From an uncultured Clostridia bacterium (lineage in GTDB: Bacteria > Bacillota > Clostridia > Oscillospirales > Ruminococcaceae), in contig CANQZS010000001.1 of assembly GCA_947628385.1 (NCBI GenBank), positions 1 to 41,723 of the forward strand: a stretch of 41,723 nt of DNA, in the 5' to 3' direction. Positions within the stretch are counted from its first letter, which is position 1. The number at the start of each line of letters is the position of its first letter. The translations under genes were made by a program, and so were the position numbers. Below, one piece after another: positions 7,226 through 14,875 of the stretch. A model generated the notes under the pieces. The model had not been told where the DNA came from. It worked only from the letters and a program-made list of their open reading frames with translations, and did no database searches.

Positions 7226-7972
7226 TCAAAATTCCATTTGCACAGGTTGAGATATGCGCTCCTTGCTTATTCTGTAAAACTCCTTATCCTTTTCTATCCC
7301 TATAAATCTCCTGTTGAGACTCTTACACGCTACCCCTGTCGTACCGCTGCCCATGCAACTGTCCAAAACTATGTCATGCTCGTTTGTGTATGTCTTTATC
7401 AGTTCTTTTATCAATGCTACCGGCTTCTGTGTAGGGTGTAATGCCGATTGCTGACTGTCTTTTGCGAACCGCCATACCGACTGAGGATAACGCTCTGTGC
7501 TGTCGTATGATACAAGTCCGTACTTACCGTAATCATCGGATGCCTTACAATTTCGTTTATGCTTTGCCGTAGCTATTTTCCGCGTATGTCCCGTAGTCTT
7601 TTGCGGGTTGTATGTAGGCGGTTTCTCATAAAAGACACATATATCCTCATGACTGCGTAACGGCATCTTATTGGCGTTGAGAAAGCCTGTAGGCTGTGAT
7701 TTCTCCCATATCAGGTTATATCTCCACATAGCCTTGTTGCTTAACATTAACTCTGCCGTAAACATACCATTCGCGAATAACACTATTGCACCGTTTGGCT
7801 TGATTATCCGCTTGTACTGCGCCCATAACGGTTCAAACGGTATCACAGTGTCCCATTCGTTTGAAGCGGTTTGCCCGTACGGTAAATCGGTGCAAATCAT
7901 GTCTATTGACCTATCGGGAACGGCGTTCATGATTTCCAAGCAGTCACCGCAGAATAGCTGCATATCTTCCAT
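7226..7972 (-). CDS. DNA methyltransferase of the N6-adenine/N4-cytosine (DPPY) group
   Basis: 248 aa from ATG 7972, chosen over GTG 7981 because AGAAGG then has proper spacing. The catalytic motif IV is DLPYG (about 30-34), and the AdoMet-binding motif I comes C-terminally (VLDSCMGSGTTGVA, about 210-223, followed by FIGIEKD). That order is the beta class. HPTQKP before motif I is typical of this family. There is no adjacent restriction endonuclease, so it looks like an orphan enzyme, as often found on phages and conjugative elements where it protects DNA or adjusts expression. The specificity cannot be read. Second modification enzyme: 35983. Confidence 0.9.
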   Translation of the reverse strand: MEDMQLFCGDCLEIMNAVPDRSIDMICTDLPYGQTASNEWDTVIPFEPLWAQYKRIIKPNGAIVLFANGMFTAELMLSNKAMWRYNLIWEKSQPTGFLNANKMPLRSHEDICVFYEKPPTYNPQKTTGHTRKIATAKHKRNCKASDDYGKYGLVSYDSTERYPQSVWRFAKDSQQSALHPTQKPVALIKELIKTYTNEHDIVLDSCMGSGTTGVACKSLNRRFIGIEKDKEFYRISKERISQPVQMEF

Positions 7973-7988
7973 CTCGCTCACCTTCTCC

Positions 7989-9014
7989 CTATATCTTACC
8001 GTCTAAGCAGTATTTACACAACGTATAACCTTTGGTAATAGCTTTTTGCGGGTTAGTGAATGTCACCTGACTATTTCCTGCCGCATATCTGCAAGTCGGA
8101 GTGTGCAGCTTTTTTGTTTGTGGATTGCCTATGTATGTCTTTTTTACTTTTGGCGTTCCTGCCGGTCGGTATACGTGCTGATGTACGTTGTTTAGTAATA
8201 GCTTTGATAACACATAATCGGGATGCTGCGGTAATACGGTCAGCTTACCGCAAATAGGGCATTTAGCTGTAGAAAAAACCGCTCCTGCGACATATTCTTT
8301 TATTTGGTTGGGTGAGAACATCTTTTTGCAGTTATAGCAGCCGCACAGGTCGGATATAACGATGTCAGGCTGATTTTCACGGCTATGGCTCACAATTTTG
8401 TCCATTTGAATCAGCCTTTCTGCACGTTTGTTTCCCGTCTTAAACTTATCCCCTAAAGCTTTAACAGTATCGGTATATGATAGCTTTATATGTACCATAT
8501 ATACAGGCATATTGAGTTTTTCCTGAAGCTCGTCGGAAATCTCCTTAATATGCTGTGTTTTCAGCATGTATACGAATACCTTTACCCCATCCTTATACGG
8601 TTCTGCACCCTTCATCCGAATATCCGTTATATCCTGTAAATACTCCTCTATGGTATGCTTTATCTCTTTCCATCGCCGTTTTTTAGCCTTGTTATATCGT
8701 AATCTTTCTTTCTTGTTCTCGTAATGCTTCCAAAACGGTTTTTCGGGGAATTTTACGAGCATAAAGCAGTTCTTCCTAATACACTCATGCTTTTCCAAAA
8801 GCTCTTTTGTCAGTGCGCCTGTATGCTGTTCATACAGACACATCCCTATCACACCCTTCTTTCGTCTTGAACCGTCAATGCACTTGTACCATTTATCCTC
8901 AAACGGTAATTGTTCATCCGGCAACGGTTCATCATACGGTATATCGGCTGTATAATTGACTACAGCGTCTAAAAACGCTTTACGCAGCTTTTCTGTATCA
9001 TTCAACTCCCTCAC
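7989..9014 (-). CDS. Zinc-ribbon protein with C-terminal Ada-like metal-binding domain
   Basis: 341 aa. The GTG start at 9014 overlaps the PBP stop codon by 17 bases, so translation is coupled. The N-terminal 200 residues are basic and uncharacterised. Then a four-Cys zinc ribbon (C226, C229 in CYNC; C252, C255 in CPIC). The C-terminal 45 residues (YIGNPQTKKLHTPTC... LCKYC; H304, C308, C333, C336) match the small Ada-type metal-binding module that often ends surface nucleases. No catalytic domain is recognised, so DNA binding or structural roles are both possible. Second gene of the operon starting at 11970. Confidence 0.72.
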   Translation of the reverse strand: MRELNDTEKLRKAFLDAVVNYTADIPYDEPLPDEQLPFEDKWYKCIDGSRRKKGVIGMCLYEQHTGALTKELLEKHECIRKNCFMLVKFPEKPFWKHYENKKERLRYNKAKKRRWKEIKHTIEEYLQDITDIRMKGAEPYKDGVKVFVYMLKTQHIKEISDELQEKLNMPVYMVHIKLSYTDTVKALGDKFKTGNKRAERLIQMDKIVSHSRENQPDIVISDLCGCYNCKKMFSPNQIKEYVAGAVFSTAKCPICGKLTVLPQHPDYVLSKLLLNNVHQHVYRPAGTPKVKKTYIGNPQTKKLHTPTCRYAAGNSQVTFTNPQKAITKGYTLCKYCLDGKI

Positions 9015-11970
9015 CTTCTTCTGTTTCTTCCGTCTCTGTATCTTCGTTTGGTTCTTCGGGTTCCGGTGTTCCCGGTTTTGGTTCCGGTTCAGTATTAACT
9101 GTGCTGCTCGGCGTATATAGCTTACTGCTTTGTGCGTTCAGCCTCCGGTTATATGCTTCATACTCCGAATACCCTTTACAAGCCTCTACAGCGGCACTGG
9201 CGGCAAGATAAAGCTCTCTTGATGTATTATCATGCCCTGTATAATCTTCAAGCTTTTTCAGGGCGGTATTTGCCTTTTCCAGTAGCTCTTGTTTGGCTTT
9301 TGCCTCGCCTTCACGTTCTGCTTTCTCTTTTGCTGCTGCTTCGGCAGACTGCATTTCTGCCTTATGCGCCAGTTCTTTGTTCTGTTCCTCTATCTCCTTC
9401 TGCCGTGCCTGTTCCCGCGCTTCTTCAGCATGCTTTTCCCTTTGCTTTTGCAATTCACGCAGTTTCTCGTACGGAACACTACGCGCATCAAGCACGGACT
9501 TTTGATTGCTCAATCTGGTTAAATACCCGTTTTTAACATCGTTATCGGAAATAAGACCAATGAGCATATTTGCGTTCTGATAGGCTTCCTGTATCTTGTC
9601 AATGTCGTCAACGCTCTTACATGTCATATCCTCATAAGCTTTCAAGGCTGTCTCTGCTTCCTGCTGACGGTTTTTGTCCTGACTAAGCCACTCCTGCTCA
9701 TATATCCGCAGCTTTTCCGCCTCTCGGTCTTGTTCTTCCTTTTTGAGTTTATCTATAAGGATTTGCGAGAATAGGTCTGTATCACCCGTGTCAGCGTCCG
9801 TCATGTTACCGTTTGAATCAACGTTTCTTTCAATTACAGTAGCAGGACGTTCCCAGTCGAGTACGGGAAGGTCTTTATGTGTCTTGTCCATGAAGTCTTT
9901 CCAGATATTTATGGCGTACCTGCCCCTTGACAGATTAGGTATCTGACGCGGAGTGTCATATCCTACCCATACAGCCGTTGTATATTGCTTTGTATATCCG
10001 CAGTACCAACTATCCCGTTCATCGGACGTTGTGCCTGTTTTCGCGCCTGTGGGATGTCCTTCGACTTCAACGCCTGTACCGTCTGTTGTAACGGTTTTAA
10101 GCATATCGGTTAAGATATATGCCGTATCGGGTTCGTATACTTTGGCTTTCTGTATCTCGCCGTTAAATATAGTACCGCGTCCCTCATAATCAAGCCGTGT
10201 AATACAGATATTATCGGTATATATACCGCCGTTCTGAATGGTATAATACGCTTTCGCCATATCGCATACCCTTACGCCGTGCGTCATACCGCCCAAAGCG
10301 AGAGCGGATGTGTTATCGGTAGGAGTAAGTGTACCGAACCGCATAAGTGACATATATTCAAGGCTTGTTGAAGGTTTGATGTCGGATATAATCTGGAACG
10401 GAATGGTGTTGATTGACTTGGCAAGCGCATACCGTAATGTTACATCACCGCTGAAAGTGCGTGTTGAGTTTTGAGGACCGCCCTCTATATACGTGTCACG
10501 CATTACAAGGGACGGATAATATCTGCCGGTATCTATTGCCGGACCGTATACGGCTATAGGTTTTATGGCAGAACCCGGCTGACGTTCAGCTAAAAAGCCT
10601 CGGTTATATTCATCGTCCGTTCCTCTGCCGCCTACAATAGCCTTTACATACCCCGTGCTGTTGTCTATAACGACCGCAGCACCTTGCATGGCGTATTTGC
10701 CCGATACCGTGTCCGTTTCCGTAAATGATTTCAAGCCGTTATCCACGCTGTATTGTAAGCTGTTCTGCAGGTCGGTACTGAATGAGGTATATATCGTATA
10801 TCCACCGGCTCTTATTTCGTTTGAGTATGCCGTATATGTATTGGAATACCTATCCCTGTACGCCTGATATTCATTGTCGTCGTTAAAGGTGTATTGGAAG
10901 CCGAAATTATTAAGCTCCATGAGCTTCAACGTTGCGCAGTGTATGGCATAGCTCGTCTGATATGACTCTGTGCTTATTTCCGGCTGTTCAAGTACGAGAT
11001 TGACCGTTTCATTTGCGGCTTGCTGTCTTTCTTCTTCGGTTATATCCCCCGCGTTCAGCATTATATCGAGAACCTGATTGCGCCGTTCCGTAGCCTGTTC
11101 AAGATTGATTACGGGGTTGTATCTTGACGGGTTATTTGACATACCCACAAGCATAGCACACTCGGCAAGAGTAAGCCGACCGGGCGATTTGCCGAAATAA
11201 TACTTGGCAGCACCGCCTATACCGTAACATCCGTTACCGTAGTAATTGGAGTTGACATAAAACTCCATTATCTGTGACTTGCTGTATTTATCTTCAAGCT
11301 CCGGTGCGATAAAAAACTCGGTAAGCTTCCGGTTAAAGGTCTGTTCCTGCGTAAGCAGCATATTTTTTATGACCTGTTGTGTTATTGTAGAACCGCCCTG
11401 TGTAATATGCCCGAGGTTTTTGATATAGCTAAACCCCGCTCTTGCCAGTGCTGTATAGTCGATACCGTGATGTGACAAGAACCGTTTATCTTCAACGGCG
11501 ATATATCCCTGTTGTATATACTCCGGTACTTGGTCGATAGGTATATACTCATAGTTGCTTTTGTATATCTCTGCTATCTGCTCGTCATTTTCGTTGTATA
11601 TCCGTGTATTGTCAAGGAATTTGAAGGTGTTCTCATTTATGCTCGACAGCTTTTCATACGCTATCGCCTTTGCCTTTGATATATACGGACTGATGATACA
11701 TACACCGGCTATACCGCAGACGACAATAACGCCTATGACTGATAATATAACCGGTTTAAGAACCGATTTCTTTGGCTTATCTACCTTGTTGAGTGCTGTC
11801 TTGTACGCGCGTATTCTTTTGTCCAGTATATGAACCGATTGCCTGTCCATCGGCAGCGGATTATCGTTCTTCTTCTCGTTCCGTGCGAATATAACCATGA
11901 GTGACCGCTTCAGCGCGGCATATCTTTTATTAAGCTCGTCAATGAGCGTTTGTTTATTCTTCTTTCCCAT
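8998..11970 (-). CDS. Class A penicillin-binding protein (PBP1A-type transglycosylase/transpeptidase)
   Basis: 990 aa. A cytoplasmic basic N-terminus leads to a membrane helix (about 72-92). The GT51 glycosyltransferase has its catalytic Glu in AVEDKRFLSHHGID (160) and GGSTITQQ (192-199). The transpeptidase has SAIK (Ser 467), SIN (519-521) and KTGT (644-647), so both activities look intact. After about residue 735 there is a long Glu/Lys/Gln-rich coiled coil (to about 900) and a Pro/Glu-rich tail, longer than usual. It polymerises and crosslinks peptidoglycan outside the membrane. Chromosomal families normally carry this gene; here it heads a mobile-element operon with a zinc-ribbon protein and a methyltransferase. 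A terminator (12065-12090) separates it from the dead TnpB. Confidence 0.93.
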   Translation of the reverse strand: MGKKNKQTLIDELNKRYAALKRSLMVIFARNEKKNDNPLPMDRQSVHILDKRIRAYKTALNKVDKPKKSVLKPVILSVIGVIVVCGIAGVCIISPYISKAKAIAYEKLSSINENTFKFLDNTRIYNENDEQIAEIYKSNYEYIPIDQVPEYIQQGYIAVEDKRFLSHHGIDYTALARAGFSYIKNLGHITQGGSTITQQVIKNMLLTQEQTFNRKLTEFFIAPELEDKYSKSQIMEFYVNSNYYGNGCYGIGGAAKYYFGKSPGRLTLAECAMLVGMSNNPSRYNPVINLEQATERRNQVLDIMLNAGDITEEERQQAANETVNLVLEQPEISTESYQTSYAIHCATLKLMELNNFGFQYTFNDDNEYQAYRDRYSNTYTAYSNEIRAGGYTIYTSFSTDLQNSLQYSVDNGLKSFTETDTVSGKYAMQGAAVVIDNSTGYVKAIVGGRGTDDEYNRGFLAERQPGSAIKPIAVYGPAIDTGRYYPSLVMRDTYIEGGPQNSTRTFSGDVTLRYALAKSINTIPFQIISDIKPSTSLEYMSLMRFGTLTPTDNTSALALGGMTHGVRVCDMAKAYYTIQNGGIYTDNICITRLDYEGRGTIFNGEIQKAKVYEPDTAYILTDMLKTVTTDGTGVEVEGHPTGAKTGTTSDERDSWYCGYTKQYTTAVWVGYDTPRQIPNLSRGRYAINIWKDFMDKTHKDLPVLDWERPATVIERNVDSNGNMTDADTGDTDLFSQILIDKLKKEEQDREAEKLRIYEQEWLSQDKNRQQEAETALKAYEDMTCKSVDDIDKIQEAYQNANMLIGLISDNDVKNGYLTRLSNQKSVLDARSVPYEKLRELQKQREKHAEEAREQARQKEIEEQNKELAHKAEMQSAEAAAKEKAEREGEAKAKQELLEKANTALKKLEDYTGHDNTSRELYLAASAAVEACKGYSEYEAYNRRLNAQSSKLYTPSSTVNTEPEPKPGTPEPEEPNEDTETEETEEGEGVE

Positions 11971-12064
11971 GATTTTCTTCTTCCTTCCCTGAGCTATGTC
12001 CCCTTACAGACTGTGGACTGTTACATACGCATATCCCCATACGAAAACCAAAGTGGATTGTTAT

Positions 12065-12090
12065 AAAAAAAGCAGCATACGTGGACTGCT
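12065..12090 (-). terminator. Intrinsic terminator between the dead TnpB gene and the PBP operon
   Basis: Minus strand AGCAG-TCCACGTATG-CTGCT followed by seven U. The hairpin is partly formed from the ACAGTCCAC tail of repeat R copy 3. Downstream (12000-12064) I see no good promoter for the PBP gene, so readthrough may matter. Confidence 0.75.
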
Positions 12091-12144
12091 ATATAACTTC
12101 TTGCTCATACGTCAAGCTTAAATTCGGGATGTCCCTTCCCTACT
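12082..12144 (-). repeat. Intergenic repeat R, copy 3
   Basis: Minus strand GTAGGGAAGGGACATCCCGA, then CTTG-loop-CAAG, AAGTT and GCAGTCCAC. It begins 9 bases after the stop codon of the dead TnpB gene, exactly where an omega-RNA scaffold would sit in a tnpB locus, but the same repeat follows unrelated genes too. Confidence 0.78.
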
Positions 12145-12152
12145 GTATCGTC

Positions 12153-13163
12153 TTACGCCGCTTCCTGCTCTGTAATCTCAGTTGTTTCCTCGTTTTCTTC
12201 GGTTTCGTCCGGTTCCTTTTCGAGCAGAATAAGCTTCTTGCCCCTGTCATGCATCTTATATGTCAAAATCGTGACAAAATCACACCACGCGTTATCAAGT
12301 ATCGCCTGACGTTTCTCGTCATCCTTTTCCTTTGCAAGCAGTTTCTTGACCGAAACATCGTCGATGTAGATGTAGTCATACGTGTTTGCAAGCTCCGTAG
12401 TGCGCTTCTGTATAAAATCGCGTCTCTGATTTGCTATATGCTTATGTATCTTGGCGAGACGCACACGTATTTTTTCGTAGTTGTTTGAGCCTTCCTGTTT
12501 CTTGCTCAATACCTTCTGCGCCCGTATCATTCTGCTGTAAGACAGGTCATAGAATTTCGGCATACCCGCATAGTTGCCGTTATCATCAACATACAAGTCT
12601 GTGTCGGAAAAATGCAGTGTGATTGAATTTTCTTCGGATAATTCCTTTTCCTGTATGTTTTCGACGTATGCGCATCCTATCGACACGTAATACTTACCGT
12701 CCGGGTCCTGTGATACGGTACATGATTTTGGAATATATCCTTCAGGTATCGGTCTGTGAACGTTCATCCTTACCGCGCCTGCTTTTCTAAGCCTAATCAT
12801 GTCTCCCATCATGCCCTGAAACGGTATGGTATATGATTTATGCGATGCCCTTTTTGACTTAAACTTCGGATACGCCGACGCCTTTACCTTGAAGAAGTTT
12901 GAATATGCCGCGTCAAGATGCCTGAGCGAATATGTCAACGCAGACGAGTCTACTTCCTGCAAGAAAGTGTTTTCTTTTTTCATCTGTGTTAAATCCCTTT
13001 GACATTCATAGTAGTTTACCGTTCTTTTTTCTTTTTCATAAGCCGACTTGCGTATGTCCAGATAATAGTTATATACGAACCTTACGCAGCCAAACGACTT
13101 ATTCATAAACTCCTGCTGTTCCTCTGTCGGATAAATTCTGTACTTAAATGCTTTGTGTGCCAT
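12153..13163 (-). CDS. Nuclease-dead TnpB homologue (TldR-like)
   Basis: 336 aa, good SD (AAAGGAAG). The N-terminal 180 residues are a clear TnpB/OrfB domain (AFKYRIYPTEEQQEFMNKSF; FKSKRASHKSYTIPF). The RuvC residues are lost: the GxDxG position reads ITLHFSDTDL (His 184 in place of Asp), the IED position reads IDDVSVKKLL (Asp 268 in place of Glu), and after NAWCDFVTIL the protein ends in an acidic Glu/Thr tail without the CxxC zinc finger or the DRDxNAA Asp. The frame is uninterrupted, unlike a decaying pseudogene. Such TnpB derivatives (TldR) are known as guide-RNA-directed transcriptional repressors. No tnpA is nearby. Target unknown; the neighbouring PBP operon or an element promoter are candidates by position only. 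Confidence 0.88.
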   Translation of the reverse strand: MAHKAFKYRIYPTEEQQEFMNKSFGCVRFVYNYYLDIRKSAYEKEKRTVNYYECQRDLTQMKKENTFLQEVDSSALTYSLRHLDAAYSNFFKVKASAYPKFKSKRASHKSYTIPFQGMMGDMIRLRKAGAVRMNVHRPIPEGYIPKSCTVSQDPDGKYYVSIGCAYVENIQEKELSEENSITLHFSDTDLYVDDNGNYAGMPKFYDLSYSRMIRAQKVLSKKQEGSNNYEKIRVRLAKIHKHIANQRRDFIQKRTTELANTYDYIYIDDVSVKKLLAKEKDDEKRQAILDNAWCDFVTILTYKMHDRGKKLILLEKEPDETEENEETTEITEQEAA

Positions 13164-13197
13164 TTTAATTACTTCCTTTCTTTGTGAATATTAACTG

Positions 13198-13250
13198 TGG
13201 ACTGTTTCTTGCTGTAAAACAAGCAAATGCAAGGCTGTCCCATCCTCATA
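13198..13250 (-). repeat. Intergenic repeat R, copy 4
   Basis: Minus strand GAGGATGGGACAGCC, then CTTG-TTTTACAG-CAAG, AAACAGTCCACA. It starts two bases past the RNase HI stop codon and ends before the SD of the dead TnpB gene. The most divergent copy in its first hairpin. Confidence 0.72.
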
Positions 13251-13251
13251 T

Positions 13252-13947
13252 TTATAACCCCAGAGCCGCTTTTGCGAGCGAGTCTGCAAGGTCATTGTAT
13301 TTATCTCCCGAATGACCTTTTACCTTTTTGAACTCGACTATAAGCCGGTTCGAGATTGAATTGCAGAAATGCCGATAGGCTTTTGTTCCCGGCTTGTTCG
13401 CTTTCCATCTGCCGGTCGCCCATTTCTCGATGCCCTCATAGTCGTAGTATAGCTGTAAGTGCGATACGCCCTGATGAAGACACCAACGCATAGCTGTCTC
13501 TGCGCCCATAAGTTCACCGGCGACATTACGCATAGTTGACAATTCCTTGTTATGATAGCTGTTATTTAAATAAATCTCCCTGCCGTCATGGGAAATGACG
13601 ACTCCATACGCAAATTTATTTGTTCTCGCATCATAACTGCCGTCTACGTAAGCTATAGCTGTCGCTCGTTCGCCTGTGAGCAGCTTATGTGTTTTCTGCC
13701 ATGTCTTTATGCCTTCCGGCTGCTTGGATATAGCCGGTCTTGACGGTTTTCTCGGCTGCCTACCTGACGATTTGCCCGGTGCGTTGTCAGGGACTTCACC
13801 TAAATAGTCAATAGCTTCTTGCCTTGTACGAAACCCCTTGTACTCGCAGTTTTGAAACCCGTCTACCTGTTTCTTACACTCATCCCAAGTATCGAAAATA
13901 CCTGTTGTATAGCCGTTTCGGACTGCATAAAAATTATTCTTACTCAT
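13252..13947 (-). CDS. rnhA: Ribonuclease HI with N-terminal viroplasmin-type domain
   Basis: 231 aa. Residues about 4-50 (FYAVRNGYTTGIFDTWDECK) are the viroplasmin/hybrid-binding domain that binds RNA-DNA hybrids. The RNase H fold follows from about residue 98, with catalytic Asp in AYVDGSYD, Glu in AGELMGAETAM, Asp in YYDYEGIEKW and the last Asp in GHSGDKYNDLADSLA. It cleaves RNA in RNA-DNA hybrids and would remove primers or R-loops during element replication. Strong SD AGGAGGTG. It stands first in its unit, after about 1 kb of gene-free, repeat-rich DNA. Confidence 0.93.
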   Translation of the reverse strand: MSKNNFYAVRNGYTTGIFDTWDECKKQVDGFQNCEYKGFRTRQEAIDYLGEVPDNAPGKSSGRQPRKPSRPAISKQPEGIKTWQKTHKLLTGERATAIAYVDGSYDARTNKFAYGVVISHDGREIYLNNSYHNKELSTMRNVAGELMGAETAMRWCLHQGVSHLQLYYDYEGIEKWATGRWKANKPGTKAYRHFCNSISNRLIVEFKKVKGHSGDKYNDLADSLAKAALGL

Positions 13948-13976
13948 GTTTTCTCACCTCCTCTGTAATATAATCA

Positions 13977-14030
13977 TGGACTTTCTTCTTGCCTACATAT
14001 CAAGCAAAATTCGGGCAGTCCCATCCCTAT
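13977..14030 (-). repeat. Intergenic repeat R, copy 5
   Basis: Minus strand TAGGGATGGGACTGCCCGAA, then CTTG-loop-CAAG, AAGAAAGTCCA. It lies 30 bases upstream of the RNase HI gene. No gene ends just upstream of this copy, so the repeat is not simply a 3' UTR tag. Confidence 0.72.
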
Positions 14031-14131
14031 ATATATTTTTAAGTTATATATATAAATATAACTATATATATCTCTCTATATATAAAGATATACAGTATAT
14101 CTCTTATCTGTTCTGTATTGTTTCTGTTTTC
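14031..14131. other. Very AT-rich tract beside the structured region
   Basis: About 70 bases of TATA-rich sequence (for example ATATATATATCTCTCTATAT) with no ORF or clear promoter. Its position next to nested inverted repeats would suit a DNA-unwinding element, but no DnaA boxes or iterons were identified. Confidence 0.4.
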
Positions 14132-14376
14132 CTATGGCTTCGACTGAACAAGTTGGCGAAGCCGTAAGTCTTTAGAAATTTCAGCCGTGCTATGGTAGTG
14201 AGCTTAATTACCGGTTCAGCTACACCGGCAGTGACACTGTTGCAGGCAGAAAACTCAAGGCTGAACCTTTTGGCTCTATGCTGTAGCTAAATCTAATGGC
14301 TGAACTTGTTCAGTCAGCAGCTTCGCCACAAGGCTGAAATTGTTGTGCTTGTGTTGCTTGTTCAGCGAAGCCATAG
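14132..14376. other. Nested inverted-repeat structure of unknown function
   Basis: The outer arms CTATGGCTTCGACTGAACAA(G) (14132-14152) and CTTGTTCAGCGAAGCCATAG (14357-14376) match over 20 of 21 bases. Inside lie AAATTTCAGCC/GGCTGAAATT (14176/14332), GGTTCAGC/GGCTGAACC (14213/14259), AGCTACA/TGTAGCT (14218/14282), the palindrome CTGAACTTGTTCAG (14300-14313) and the local hairpin GGCTTCG/CGAAGCC (14136/14157). Alternative pairings are possible because the words GGCTTCG and TTCAGCC recur. No long ORF crosses it convincingly. Candidates: oriT, replication origin, structured RNA. Confidence 0.6.
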
Positions 14377-14386
14377 AACGTCCATT

Positions 14387-14431
14387 CGAGTATATACAGG
14401 GATGGGGATATAACCCCCCTATACATACTCG
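14387..14431. other. Imperfect stem-loop next to the nested structure
   Basis: CGAGTATATACAGG and CCTATACATACTCG form 14-base arms with two mismatches, enclosing GATGGGGATATAACCCC, which can itself pair (GGGG/CCCC). It is placed 10 bases after the nested structure, and may be part of the same site. Confidence 0.55.
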
Positions 14432-14608
14432 AAAAGACATTCATATAAAGCAGAAGATTGAAAACTTTAATTAACTGGTATAAGTTTTCAGTTTGCCATA
14501 TAACGGAGAAATTCAACCATTTTTACATCTATTATCCGATGTAACGCCGAGCCGCCCGACGTTTAGGTATCATGGTCTGTGCATATAGCACCGGCTCATA
14601 CAAACACT

Positions 14609-14626
14609 GTATATACGCGTATATAC
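14609..14626. promoter_or_regulatory. Perfect 18-bp palindrome
   Basis: GTATATACG-CGTATATAC is self-complementary without a spacer. It fits a binding site for a dimeric protein, but no second copy was seen in the window. Confidence 0.45.
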
Positions 14627-14776
14627 GTAAATGTTCATATTTTTCCTACCAAACAGATTTTATAGCGTACAATTTTTGCGCTTGACGGTCTGAATGTAAT
14701 TCTCCCTTCTTACATGTAATCATCCCGGTAGATTTTCTGCATCGGCTCTGAGCTCACCTGCTGCTTTTTTACGCAA

Positions 14777-14803
14777 TGTCAAACATATACCTAATGTGTG
14801 ACA
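14777..14803. promoter_or_regulatory. Operator-like inverted repeat
   Basis: TGTCAAACAT - 7 bases - ATGTGTGACA, arms matching 9 of 10. The spacing of dyad centres suits a dimeric HTH regulator. No clear sigma-A promoter overlaps it. Confidence 0.45.
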
Positions 14804-14875
14804 TCCAAAAAAACATCGCCTTAAAAAAGATATTTAGTTGTGAGAGAAACTTTTGAGGGAAAAAGTTCTTCATTT

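Noticed and set aside
9132-9536. Several plus-strand ORFs (77-134 aa) opposite the PBP C-terminus
   Set aside because: They come from the antisense of a Glu/Lys/Ala-rich coiled coil, which leaves few stop codons, and have no SDs.
14310-14516. 68-aa minus ORF in the gene-free region
   Set aside because: It crosses the nested inverted repeats and stem-loop, has no SD and no recognisable motif.
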